This document shows, piece after piece, positions 54,208 to 62,772 of a stretch of DNA of 64,000 bases (position 1 is the first letter of the stretch; the number at the start of each line of letters is the position of its first letter). Under the pieces are notes generated by a model, which saw nothing but the letters and a program-made list of their open reading frames with translations, ran no database searches and had not been told where the DNA came from. This DNA is from Cupriavidus pauculus (GTDB taxonomy: Bacteria; Pseudomonadota; Gammaproteobacteria; Burkholderiales; Burkholderiaceae), in contig NZ_CP033970.1 of the NCBI RefSeq assembly GCF_003854935.1, positions 620,001 to 684,000 of the forward strand, given 5' to 3'. The position numbers and the translations under genes were made by a program.

Positions 54208-54638
54208 GCGCACAAGACCATGCCCTGGACGGGCACGGCCACGACGGCCACGGCCATCATGACGAGGACATCGGGCCGCACGCCACGCTGGGCGGCTACC
54301 TGACCGGCTTCGTGCTGTCGGTGTTCCTGACAGCCATACCGTTCTGGCTCGTGATGGGCGAGGTGTTCGAGAAGTCGTCGACCACGGCGATCGTGATCCT
54401 GCTGATCGGCGCGGTGCAGATCGTCGTCCATATGATCTTCTTCCTGCATATGAACGCGAAGTCGGAAGGCGGCTGGAACATGCTGTCGCTGATGTTCACG
54501 CTCACGCTGGTGGTCATCACCCTCACGGGGTCGCTCTGGGTGATGTTCCACCTGAACAGCAACATGATGCCGTCGATGCAGCACAAGGCACCGGCCGGCG
54601 AGACGGGCGGCAAGATCGTGCCGCCCAAGACCCAGTAG
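54204..54638 (+). CDS. cyoD: cytochrome bo3 ubiquinol oxidase subunit IV
   Basis: 144 residues with three helices (about 30-52, 60-78, 92-115). The N-terminus is His-rich (HGHDGHGHHDED), which may bind metal. It aids assembly of copper B in subunit I. Four-base ATGA overlap with cyoC. No cyoE (heme O synthase) follows; heme O must be made by a gene elsewhere. The operon ends here, nine bases before the convergent chemoreceptor gene. Confidence 0.95.
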   Translation: MSAQDHALDGHGHDGHGHHDEDIGPHATLGGYLTGFVLSVFLTAIPFWLVMGEVFEKSSTTAIVILLIGAVQIVVHMIFFLHMNAKSEGGWNMLSLMFTLTLVVITLTGSLWVMFHLNSNMMPSMQHKAPAGETGGKIVPPKTQ

Positions 54639-54647
54639 CAGCGGCGC

Positions 54648-56189
54648 TCAGGCGGCCAGGCGGAACGTCGCCACGGCCTCCTTGAGCCGCTGGGCCTGCT
54701 CTTCCAGCGAACCCGCGGCCGCCGCGGCCTGTTCCACCAGCGCGGCGTTCTGCTGCGTCACGGTGTCCATCTGCGTCACCGCCTGGTTCACCTGCTCGAT
54801 GCCGGCGCTCTGCTCGGCCGACGCCGCGCTGATCTCGCCCATGATGTCGGTCACGCGCTTCACCGCGCTGACGATTTCCTCCATGGTCTGGCCGGCCTGC
54901 GCCACGAGTTGCGAGCCGCGCTCGACGCGATCCGCCGAATCCCCGATCAGCGACTTGATTTCCTTGGCCGCCGTGGCGCTGCGCTGCGCCAGGCTGCGCA
55001 CCTCGCCCGCCACCACCGCGAAGCCGCGGCCCTGCTCGCCGGCCCGGGCCGCTTCCACCGCCGCGTTCAGCGCCAGGATGTTGGTCTGGAACGCGATGCC
55101 CTCGATCACCGAGATGATGTCGACGACCTTGCGCGACGACGTGTTGATCTCGTCCATCGTGTTGACGACCTGCCCCACCACCTCGCCGCCCTGGGTGGCC
55201 ACCTCGGACGCGTTCACGGCCAGCGCGCTGGCCTGCTTGGCGCTGTCGGCGTTCTGGCGGACGATGCTGGTCAGTTCCTCCATGCTCGACGCCGTTTCCT
55301 GCAGCGACGACGCCTGTTCCTCGGTGCGCTGCGACAGGTCGGTATTGCCGGCCGCGATCTGGCTGGTGCCCGTGGCGATGGCCTCGGTGCCATTGCGCAC
55401 CTCACGCACGATGCCCAGGATGTTGTCGTTCATCTCGCGCAGCGCTTCCAGCAACTGGCCGGTCTCGTCGGTGCTGTCCACCTCGATGCGGCTGCTCAGG
55501 TCGCCGGCGGCCACGGTGCGGGCAAAGCCCACGGCGCGGTGCAGCGGGCGCGTGATGCCGATGGTCAGCCACCACGCAAACGCCACGCCGATGGCCAGCG
55601 CGATCACGCCCAGGGCGATCAGGCCGTTGCGCGCGCTTTCGTAGATGCCGTTGATCTCCAGCGCGGTGGCGTCGATGGCCGCGCGCTGGATGTCCAGCAG
55701 CTTCTGGATTTCGCCCAGGTAGGCGTCGCCGGCGGGCACGAACTCGGTATCCAGCACCTTGTTGGCCTCGTCGGTCAGGCCCTCGGCCTTGAGCTTGGTG
55801 ATCTTGTCGCGCGATTCGTTGTACGGGTTGCGCACCACCAGGATGCGCTGGAACGCGGCCTTTTCGGCATCGGACGTCAGCATCGGCTGCATCTTGTCGC
55901 GCAGCGCCGCGATGGCATCGGTCGAATACTTCGTCTCCTTGGCAAAGAAGGCGCCCAGCGTGGGGTCGCTGCTGCGGGCCACGGCCGTGGTACGGCGCAC
56001 GCTGGCATACATCAGCCGGTACCAGTCGCTGACCACGCGTTCCTTGGCCAGCGGCTCCTGCATCATCGCGTGCGTGCGGCCCGCAACCTCCTGCAGGCGC
56101 AGCACGCCCACGACGGTCATGAGCAGCGACAACACCAGCACCACGCCAAAGCCAATGCCAAGGCGCACACCAATACCAAGATTCTTCAT
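54648..56189 (-). CDS. methyl-accepting chemotaxis protein
   Basis: 513 residues from the ATG at 56189 ([15 protein letters not shown]). TM1 at about 10-30, a periplasmic four-helix bundle (about 32-185: four-helix-bundle sensor type 4HB), TM2 at ~188-210, HAMP (~212-265) and a long signalling coiled coil (~270-505) with the hairpin tip [29 protein letters not shown] split around the family core. No CheR-tethering pentapeptide at the C-terminus (ends VATFRLAA). It senses a small ligand in the periplasm. It has its own FliA-type promoter, so it is expressed with the flagellar regulon. Confidence 0.95.
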   Translation of the reverse strand: MKNLGIGVRLGIGFGVVLVLSLLMTVVGVLRLQEVAGRTHAMMQEPLAKERVVSDWYRLMYASVRRTTAVARSSDPTLGAFFAKETKYSTDAIAALRDKMQPMLTSDAEKAAFQRILVVRNPYNESRDKITKLKAEGLTDEANKVLDTEFVPAGDAYLGEIQKLLDIQRAAIDATALEINGIYESARNGLIALGVIALAIGVAFAWWLTIGITRPLHRAVGFARTVAAGDLSSRIEVDSTDETGQLLEALREMNDNILGIVREVRNGTEAIATGTSQIAAGNTDLSQRTEEQASSLQETASSMEELTSIVRQNADSAKQASALAVNASEVATQGGEVVGQVVNTMDEINTSSRKVVDIISVIEGIAFQTNILALNAAVEAARAGEQGRGFAVVAGEVRSLAQRSATAAKEIKSLIGDSADRVERGSQLVAQAGQTMEEIVSAVKRVTDIMGEISAASAEQSAGIEQVNQAVTQMDTVTQQNAALVEQAAAAAGSLEEQAQRLKEAVATFRLAA

Positions 56190-56305
56190 GTCTTCTACCT
56201 GATCGATTGGGTTCGTGGCCGCCGGAAGACCGCGCGCTGCGCGTCCGGCCGCTCCGCCTGCGTCCCCGCACATCTCCATGTACGCAAGAACAGACATTGG
56301 AAGAC

Positions 56306-56332
56306 CTAACGGACGAGCGGAGCGGAACTTGA
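56306..56332 (-). promoter_or_regulatory. FliA (sigma-28) type promoter of chemoreceptor
   Basis: On the minus strand TCAAGTTC (56332-56325) and TCCGTTAG (56313-56306) are separated by 11 bases, matching TAAAGTTT-N11-GCCGATAA at six and five of eight positions. Start near 56298, leader about 110 bases before the chemotaxis protein. Confidence 0.6.
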
Positions 56333-56401
56333 GCGAAAACTCAGGGAAAACGCGAATTGCGGCGGCAGCGCCGCGCTGAAAGCTTTTTGTAAAGTTGGCG
56401 G

Positions 56402-57673
56402 CTAGCGCGACGCCTGGCCGGCCCGCGTGGGGCTGAACCAGTACGGCAGCAGCGACAGCGCCACCACGGCCACGGCGGACAGGAAGATCGCCGAATAGGT
56501 ATGGGCGACGGGCCAGTCGCGCAGGTGCCCGGCGTTGGCGATCAGCCCGAAGCCCCATGACGTCAGCGCCGAGCCCAGGAACACGAACGTGTTCAGCAGC
56601 CCCAGGCCGCGCCCGCGCTTGGCCGGCGGAATCAGCGCGCGGCCCTGCGCCATGACCAGCGGATGCAGCATGCCGATGGTCGACAGCAGCGCCATCATGC
56701 CCACGCCCTGCACCACGCCGGCATCGGGCCACGCCGCCAGCACGATGCCGCCCGCCATCGACAGGCCGGCCCAGCCGCCGATGGTCGCCTTGATCGTGCT
56801 GCGCCGGACCAGCACCGGCAGCAGGAACGCCGTGGCAAAGCCGGCCAGGCTCAGCAGCGTCAGCGCCACGCCGCGCGGGCCCGCCTGCAGGCCGAACACG
56901 TCGGCCAGGTACGGCCCGCTCCACGCGTTGCGAAAGCCCGTGCCGGCGGCCATCGCCACGCACAGCGGAATCAGCGTCCAGAGCGGCCACATGCCGAGCA
57001 GCCGCGCGCTCTCGGCCAGCATCGCGCCCATCGGCGCCTGGCGCGCCTGCGCATGCCCGCCATCGCGCACATGGCGCCACACGCCCCAGCACGCGCCCAC
57101 CATGCACAGCGCCGAGATCGCCAGCGCGGGCCGCCAGCCGAAATGCTGCGAGAACCAGCCCAGCGGCGCCGTGGCGCAGAGCGCGCCAATCATGCCCATG
57201 GCGTTCGACCGGCTCACCACGCGCATGTACTGGCGCTCGGACAATTGCTCCGAAGCGTAGTGCAGCAGCCCCATGAAAACCGGCGCGCAGGCCAGCCCGA
57301 GCCCCATCTGCGCCACCATCGCCAGCGCCCCGCTGGGAGCCAGCACGAAGCCGATGGCCGATGCCGCGCCCACGCCGAGCAGCCACGCCGTGGGCCGGCC
57401 CACGCCGTAGCGGTCGAACGCGATGCCCACCGGGATCTGCGCCACCGCGAACGCCAGGAAGAAGCACGACGACAGCGCGCCAAACCCGGCCGGCGACAGC
57501 CCGAAATCGTGCTGCAGCTCGGGCGCGATCACGGCCAGGCAGCTCCGGTAGAACTGGCTCAGGATAAAGGCGAACGTCAGCAGCGCAATGCCGCGCGCGG
57601 CCGTGCTGTCGTCAATGGCGGGGGAAGGATGGGGGCGCCGGTCTGCTGCCGGTTCTGCTGCCGGGGTATTCAT
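56402..57673 (-). CDS. MFS transporter, unknown substrate
   Basis: 423 residues starting [15 protein letters not shown]. Twelve hydrophobic segments; [20 protein letters not shown] in TM1-loop and [16 protein letters not shown] (motif A). A YhhS- or sulfate/metabolite-like group is possible, substrate unknown. The start follows after a short AT-poor leader. It lies between the chemoreceptor promoter region and a CDP-diacylglycerol pyrophosphatase gene on the same strand, without evident coupling. Confidence 0.85.
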   Translation of the reverse strand: MNTPAAEPAADRRPHPSPAIDDSTAARGIALLTFAFILSQFYRSCLAVIAPELQHDFGLSPAGFGALSSCFFLAFAVAQIPVGIAFDRYGVGRPTAWLLGVGAASAIGFVLAPSGALAMVAQMGLGLACAPVFMGLLHYASEQLSERQYMRVVSRSNAMGMIGALCATAPLGWFSQHFGWRPALAISALCMVGACWGVWRHVRDGGHAQARQAPMGAMLAESARLLGMWPLWTLIPLCVAMAAGTGFRNAWSGPYLADVFGLQAGPRGVALTLLSLAGFATAFLLPVLVRRSTIKATIGGWAGLSMAGGIVLAAWPDAGVVQGVGMMALLSTIGMLHPLVMAQGRALIPPAKRGRGLGLLNTFVFLGSALTSWGFGLIANAGHLRDWPVAHTYSAIFLSAVAVVALSLLPYWFSPTRAGQASR

Positions 57674-57823
57674 CGATGCGCGTCGTGGAGGGCTTGCCGC
57701 CCGTGTTTCGCGTCGATTCTACGCGGGCCGCGCGCCCGTGCCGTGCCTGCGCGCGCGTGGCGGCAATTAAACCGGTCGATCACCGCGCAGCCGGCGCCGG
57801 GTTCCGCCTGGCGAAACCCAGGG

Positions 57824-58606
57824 CTAGCGGTCGGTCGGGTCCGCCCGGCCCAGCTTGCAGCCCCGGTCCAGGAAGTCGCTCGCATGGCCGTTGCTGCCGC
57901 GCGCCTTGTCCACGGGCTCGTCGACCACCACAAACCCGGCCGGCCCGGCCGCGGGCTTCACATAGGCCACGAACACGCCCCGGTCGGCAATGGTGCCGTC
58001 GGCGGCCTTGCCCAGCACGTCCTGCCGCACCAGCGAGAACGGGTTGACCGGCAGCGCCGCCGGCTCGGCCGGCACCAGCATCGCGCGCATCGGCTTGCCG
58101 TTGAAGCTCAGGTCCTGCCACTGCGTGCCGATATTGCCGTTGAGCAGGAATTCGCGCGCGCGGTCGCTGATGCAGTCCAGGTGGATATGGAGCTGGTCCT
58201 GGCTGCGCGACGTGCGCGCGTTGATCGCCAGCCCCAGCAGCGTGTCCGGCAGCGGTCGCCCCACCGCCTTGCCGACGATGTCGCGCGCCTGCCAGCCGAA
58301 CGACCACGCGTTGCGCGGGCCGTCCTGCCAGACGCGCGGGTCATCCACGCCGGCCATTGCGTGGTCGGGAATCACCAGGTAGTGCGACGCGCCGATCATG
58401 TCCTTGTAGAGCACAAAGCCCTGCGCGCGGTCCACGATCACGCAGTCGGCATGGGCCGGGCTGGGCGGCACCAGGCAGCGCTGCTGCACGTTCTTCCACA
58501 GCGAATCGCGCGAAAAGCCGCCGACCAGGCGTTCGAGCAGGCCGGCATCGGCAAAGGCGGGCCCCGACGCGGCAAGCGCGAGGGCGTACAGCAGCCATCG
58601 TTTCAT
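57824..58606 (-). CDS. cdh: CDP-diacylglycerol pyrophosphatase
   Basis: About 260 residues from the ATG at 58606 (MKRWLLYALALAASG); the open frame extends to 58750 as noise. A signal peptide ending GPAFADAG sends it to the periplasm. The HIT-like motif QDQLHIHLDC (His140, His142, Cys145) is the Cdh hallmark, with ADCVIVDRAQGFVLYKD and HYLVIPDHAMAGVDDP. It cleaves CDP-diacylglycerol to CMP and phosphatidate, a step in phospholipid turnover. The MFS gene starts 150 bases downstream on the same strand. Confidence 0.93.
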   Translation of the reverse strand: MKRWLLYALALAASGPAFADAGLLERLVGGFSRDSLWKNVQQRCLVPPSPAHADCVIVDRAQGFVLYKDMIGASHYLVIPDHAMAGVDDPRVWQDGPRNAWSFGWQARDIVGKAVGRPLPDTLLGLAINARTSRSQDQLHIHLDCISDRAREFLLNGNIGTQWQDLSFNGKPMRAMLVPAEPAALPVNPFSLVRQDVLGKAADGTIADRGVFVAYVKPAAGPAGFVVVDEPVDKARGSNGHASDFLDRGCKLGRADPTDR

Positions 58607-58628
58607 GGAAGCAGGCGGGTGGGGTAGC

Positions 58629-58862
58629 TCAGCGGGCGGTGCGTCCGCCGTAGTACGTGCCGTTGCGGGGATTCGACACCATGTAGTGGTGGTTGCGGGC
58701 CCAGCGCTGGGCCGCCAGAAAGGCGTCGGGTTCACGCTGACTCCATGCACTGACCATCAGCGGCGAAGCATCTTCCTCGGTATTGAGGTAGACCGCCGCA
58801 CGATGCAGTGGGCCCCGGTCAAGGGATCCGGGAATCGTCGTGGTTCGAATCGTCACGCGCAT
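58629..58862 (-). CDS. small hypothetical protein, 77 residues
   Basis: Start chosen at 58862 (MRVTIRTTTIPGSLDRG); no clear ribosome site, so the start is uncertain. Soluble, with PLMVSAWSQREPDAFLAAQR and HHYMVSNPRNGTYYGGRTAR at the end. I do not recognise it. It lies 22 bases upstream of the cdh start on the same strand, so it may share its transcript. Confidence 0.5.
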   Translation of the reverse strand: MRVTIRTTTIPGSLDRGPLHRAAVYLNTEEDASPLMVSAWSQREPDAFLAAQRWARNHHYMVSNPRNGTYYGGRTAR

Positions 58863-59070
58863 CAGATCATGTCTTGAAGCCCAGATGCTACAGATTATGC
58901 ATATCCCGGGATGACATGGGAATGACCGCGCGCGGCCCGGGGTGCGTATGTGGACAGTTCCTTGCCTATGCTGGTCAGACGGCCGCGCCGGCCCGGGCTT
59001 TCCGGGCGGATGCGGGTGTTCCCTATCGTGGCGCGCACGCCACGAAAACCCTGGTTGAGGAGGCAAGACG

Positions 59071-59775
59071 ATGACGCAATCGTCCACATTGACCCCGGCC
59101 CGTGCCCTGGCCGACACCAACCGCGTGCATTTTCCGAACGAGAGCGATGCGTACCGGCAGGCGCGCAACGCGCTGCTGGCCGAGGAAATCGAGCTGCGCC
59201 GCCACATCGAGCGCGTGGCCGCCATGCGCCGCGCGCTGCCGCCCGGCGGAGAAGTGACGAAGACCTATCGTTTCACGGGCGAGAACGGCCCCGTCACGCT
59301 GGCCGACCTGTTCGGCGACAAGGACACGCTGGTGGTCTACAGCTACATGTTCGGGCCGCAGCGCGAGAAACCGTGCCCGATGTGCACGTCGCTGATGGCG
59401 TCGTGGGAAGGCAAGGTGCCCGACATCGAGCAGCGCGTGGCGCTGGCGATGGTGGCGCGCTCGCCCATCGACCGCCTGAAGGCCGCCAAGGCCGCGCGTG
59501 GCTGGACGCAACTGAAGGTCTACGCCGACACCGACGGCGATTTCACGCGCGACTACGTCAGCGCCGAGGACGCCGACATGCCGGCCTACACGGTCTTCAC
59601 CCGGCGCGACGGCAAGCTGCGGCATTTCTACAGCGTGGAAATGAGCAGCGAGATGGCCGACCCCGGCGAGGACCCCCGCAGCGCGCCCGACCCCGACCCG
59701 CTCTGGACCCTGCTGGACACGACACCCGAGGGCCGCGGCAACTGGTACCCGAAGCTGGAGTACGGGCGGGGGTAG
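59071..59775 (+). CDS. DUF899 thioredoxin-like protein
   Basis: 234 residues, ATG at 59071 after GAGGAGGC. The N-terminal helical section (SDAYRQARNALLAEEIELRR) is followed by a thioredoxin fold with LADLFGDKDTLVVYSYMFGP and PCPMCTSLMASWEG, the DUF899 hallmark, and the end YSVEMSSEMADPGEDPRSAP with DPLWTLLDTTPEGRG. The CPMC motif is an apparent redox pair. No signal peptide, so cytosolic. Function of the family is not established. A single gene behind a repeat-poor 208-base gap. Confidence 0.92.
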   Translation: MTQSSTLTPARALADTNRVHFPNESDAYRQARNALLAEEIELRRHIERVAAMRRALPPGGEVTKTYRFTGENGPVTLADLFGDKDTLVVYSYMFGPQREKPCPMCTSLMASWEGKVPDIEQRVALAMVARSPIDRLKAAKAARGWTQLKVYADTDGDFTRDYVSAEDADMPAYTVFTRRDGKLRHFYSVEMSSEMADPGEDPRSAPDPDPLWTLLDTTPEGRGNWYPKLEYGRG

Positions 59776-59802
59776 GTGGGGGGATGGCTGACCAATAACC
59801 TG

Positions 59803-59902
59803 GGTGGCTTCCCTTTCCCGCCATGCGGGAGAGCGGCCGGGGGTGAGGGCAAGCGGTTCAAACTGCGGCAATCGTCCTTGATCTGCCGGCCCTCACCCTA
59901 AG
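59803..59902. repeat. degenerate palindromic repeat cluster
   Basis: CTTTCCCGCCATGCGGGAGA (59813-59832), GGGGGTGAGGGCAAGCGG and the inverted CCGGCCCTCACCC are a degenerate member of the CCCTCTCCC repeat family found at 11944-12062 and 40202-40230. The segment at 59838-59900 resembles the one at 40775-40838. Confidence 0.6.
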
Positions 59903-59969
59903 CCCCAACGGCGGTGCAGGATGACGCAATAGGTACAATGCCGCGTCCCATCCGTCTGCCACCTGCGTC

Positions 59970-61019
59970 ATGCCAAACCCCAACCGGGCCTTCCTGCTCG
60001 GCCCGTTGCTGAAGGGCGTTTCCCGTTCGTTCTACCTGACCCTGCGCATCCTGCCCGCCGGCATGCGCGACCCCGTGGGGCTGGCCTATCTGCTGGCGCG
60101 TGCGGCGGACACCATCGCCGATACGTCGCTGATCCCGCCCGCGCAGCGGCTGGACCTGCTGCTGGCCCTGCGCGCGCGCATCCATGGCGATGACGATGGT
60201 GGCGCGCTGGCGCAGCGCCTTGCCGTGGAAGTTGCCGGCCAGCAGACCGATTCGAACGAGAAGCTGCTGCTGGAGTCTGTCGGTCCCGCGCTGGCGGTGC
60301 TGGCGCAGCTTTCCGCGGCCGATCGCGCCGCCGTGCAGGGCATCGTCACCACGCTGACCGAAGGCATGGAGTTGGACCTGCGCACCTTCCCCGACGAGCG
60401 CTCGGGCCAGGTGGCCGCGCTCGGCACGCTGGCGGAACTGGATCGCTACACCTACCTCGTGGCCGGCTGCGTCGGCGAGTTCTGGACGACGATGACCGAC
60501 GCCCACCTGCCCGGCACGTTCCGCGCGCCGGTGGGCACGATGCTGGCGCGCGGCGTGCGCTTCGGCAAGGCACTGCAACTGGTGAACGTGCTGCGCGACT
60601 GCGGCAAGGACCTGCGCATCGGCCGCTGCTACCTGCCCACGGAGATGCTGGCCCGGCATGGCCTGACCGTGCAGGATCTGCTCGATCCGCAAAGCTCGGC
60701 CCAGGCCCGGCCGGTGCTGCACGCGCTGGTGCGGGTTGCGCTCGATCATTTCCGCGACGCGATGGCGTACACGTTCGCGCTGCCGCGCACGGCCGTGCGC
60801 CTGCGGCTGGCCTGCCTGTGGCCGATCCTGATCGGGCTGGAGACGCTGGCCCTGCTGGTGGAAAACGATGCATGGCTCGACCCGGCGCGCATCAGCAAGG
60901 TCGATCGCCGGCACGTCTATCGCGTGCTCTGGCGCAGCACGGCGCTGGTCATGTCCGATTCTGCCCTGCGCAACTGGATGGACGGCTTCGTCGCGCGCAT
61001 CGACACAAGGTTGCGCTAA
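59970..61019 (+). CDS. squalene/phytoene synthase-family prenyl synthase
   Basis: 349 residues, ATG at 59970; no strong ribosome site. Two aspartate-rich Mg-diphosphate motifs: DTIADT (Asp47, Asp51) in LARAADTIADTSL, and DCGKD (Asp211, Asp215) in NVLRDCGKDLRIGRCYLP, the latter in the phytoene synthase form RDxGxD...GRxYLP. Also YTYLVAGCVGEFWT and RSFYLTLRILP. It joins two prenyl diphosphates head-to-head. No carotenoid or hopanoid genes are nearby, so the product (squalene, presqualene or phytoene) is not predicted. The amino-acid permease follows 131 bases later. Confidence 0.9.
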   Translation: MPNPNRAFLLGPLLKGVSRSFYLTLRILPAGMRDPVGLAYLLARAADTIADTSLIPPAQRLDLLLALRARIHGDDDGGALAQRLAVEVAGQQTDSNEKLLLESVGPALAVLAQLSAADRAAVQGIVTTLTEGMELDLRTFPDERSGQVAALGTLAELDRYTYLVAGCVGEFWTTMTDAHLPGTFRAPVGTMLARGVRFGKALQLVNVLRDCGKDLRIGRCYLPTEMLARHGLTVQDLLDPQSSAQARPVLHALVRVALDHFRDAMAYTFALPRTAVRLRLACLWPILIGLETLALLVENDAWLDPARISKVDRRHVYRVLWRSTALVMSDSALRNWMDGFVARIDTRLR

Positions 61020-61150
61020 GGCATTAGCGTCCGGCATTTCCCGCCTTTGCGGGCCCGCTGTTTTCTCTTATGATGCCGCCCACCATGCCGGCCGGCGGAG
61101 AGGAGACCGCGGGCCGGTAAACCCCGCCCGGCCTCACAAGGGCCGGACGC

Positions 61151-62689
61151 ATGTCTCATATGTCCACTCAATCGCATACAACAGAAGGCGCGCACGCGCC
61201 CGGGCTGCGCCGCACGCTGCGCGCGCGCCATCTCACCATGATCGCCATCGGCGGCTCCATCGGTACCGGCCTGTTCGTGGCCTCGGGCGCCACCATCGCC
61301 CAGGCCGGCCCGGGCGGCGCGCTGGCCGCCTACATCCTGATCGGCGCGATGGTGTACTTCCTGATGACGAGCCTGGGCGAACTGGCGGCCTACATGCCGG
61401 TCTCCGGCTCGTTCGCCACGTACGGCGCGCGCTACGTGGACGAAGGCTTTGGCTTCGCGCTGGGCTGGAACTACTGGTACAACTGGGCGGTGACCATCGC
61501 CGTGGAACTGGCCGCCGCGCAGCTTGTGATGCAGTACTGGTTCCCGGACACGCCCGGCGTGCTCTGGAGCGCATTGTTCCTGGGCCTGATGTTCGCGCTC
61601 AACGCCATCTCGGTGCGCGGCTTCGGCGAGGCCGAGTACTGGTGCGCGCTGATCAAGGTCGTCACGGTCATCGCGTTCATCGGCATCGGCACGCTGATGA
61701 TCTTCGGCATCATGCGCGGCGACTTTGCGCACGTGAACGGCCTAGCCAACCTGACCACCGGCGACGCGCCGTTCGTGGGCGGCCTGCCCGCGCTGATCGG
61801 CGTGGCGATGATCGCGGGCTTCTCGTTCCAGGGCACCGAGCTGATCGGCGTGGCCGCCGGGGAATCGGCGGACCCGGCCAGGAACATCCCGCGCGCGGTG
61901 CGGCAGGTGTTCTGGCGCATCCTGCTGTTCTACGTGCTGGCCATCCTGATCATCGGCATCCTGATCCCGTACACCGATCCGAGCCTGCTCAAGACCGATG
62001 TGGAAACCGTGGGCGTCAGCCCGTTCACGCTGGTGTTCCGGCACGCGGGCCTGGCCTTTGCGGCCGGCGTGATGAACGCGGTGATCCTGACCGCCGTGCT
62101 GTCGGCGGGCAACTCGGGCATGTATGCGTCCACGCGCATGCTCTACAACCTGGCCACCGAGGGCCGCGCGCCGCGCATCTTCGCCCGGCTCACGCGCAAT
62201 GGCGTGCCGCTGATGGCGCTGCTGGCCACCACGGCCGTGGGCGCGCTGTGCTTCCTGACGTCGCTGTTCGAAAGCAAGTCGGTGTACCTGTGGCTGCTGA
62301 ACCTGTCGGGCATGACCGGCTTCATCGCGTGGCTCGGCATCGCCGTGAGCCACTACCGCTTTCGCAAGGGCTTCGTGGCCCAGGGCCTGGACCTGAACCG
62401 GCTGCCGTACCGCTCGCCGTTCTTCCCGTACGGGCCGATCTTCGCGTTCGCGCTCTGCATGATCGTGACGCTGGGCCAGAACTACCAGGCGTTCACGTCG
62501 GGCAACATCGACTGGGTGGCCGTGGCCGCCACGTACGTCGGCATTCCGATCTTCCTGGCGATCTGGATGGGCTATCGCATCGCGCGCAAGTCGCGCTTCG
62601 TGCGGTATGCCGAGATGGAATTCCCCGCGCTGCCCCCGGCCAGCGCCGACGCCTCCGGGCGCGGCCTGGCCCCGGCAGCCGGTGAATAG
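61151..62689 (+). CDS. amino-acid permease of the APC superfamily (LysP-like)
   Basis: 512 residues, ATG at 61151 after AAGGGCCGG; an ATG at 61160 is also possible. Twelve hydrophobic segments; APC motif LTMIAIGGSIGTGLFVASGA in TM1, GYILIGAMVY-like AAYILIGAMVYFLMTSLGEL and SFQGTELIGVAAGESADPAR. The closest look is to lysine/arginine-type permeases, but the substrate is inferred. The short 5' leader contains GC-rich stems (CGGGCCGG ... CCCGGCCTC) without a recognisable riboswitch. An amidohydrolase follows 83 bases later. Confidence 0.92.
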   Translation: MSHMSTQSHTTEGAHAPGLRRTLRARHLTMIAIGGSIGTGLFVASGATIAQAGPGGALAAYILIGAMVYFLMTSLGELAAYMPVSGSFATYGARYVDEGFGFALGWNYWYNWAVTIAVELAAAQLVMQYWFPDTPGVLWSALFLGLMFALNAISVRGFGEAEYWCALIKVVTVIAFIGIGTLMIFGIMRGDFAHVNGLANLTTGDAPFVGGLPALIGVAMIAGFSFQGTELIGVAAGESADPARNIPRAVRQVFWRILLFYVLAILIIGILIPYTDPSLLKTDVETVGVSPFTLVFRHAGLAFAAGVMNAVILTAVLSAGNSGMYASTRMLYNLATEGRAPRIFARLTRNGVPLMALLATTAVGALCFLTSLFESKSVYLWLLNLSGMTGFIAWLGIAVSHYRFRKGFVAQGLDLNRLPYRSPFFPYGPIFAFALCMIVTLGQNYQAFTSGNIDWVAVAATYVGIPIFLAIWMGYRIARKSRFVRYAEMEFPALPPASADASGRGLAPAAGE

Positions 62690-62772
62690 CAGCAAAGCGG
62701 CGCGCCATTCCCGGGCGCGCCCTGGCAACACCCATAACAAGCACAACAAGCACAACGACAAGGAGTCATCCG

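Noticed and set aside
61020-61150. Riboswitch before the amino-acid permease
   Set aside because: The leader is only about 130 bases and lacks the conserved cores of lysine or glycine riboswitches; short GC stems alone are not enough.
62721-62760. Tandem ACAAGCACA repeats before the amidohydrolase as a phase-variable tract
   Set aside because: Only two to three imperfect units and no reading frame through them; expected low-complexity leader.
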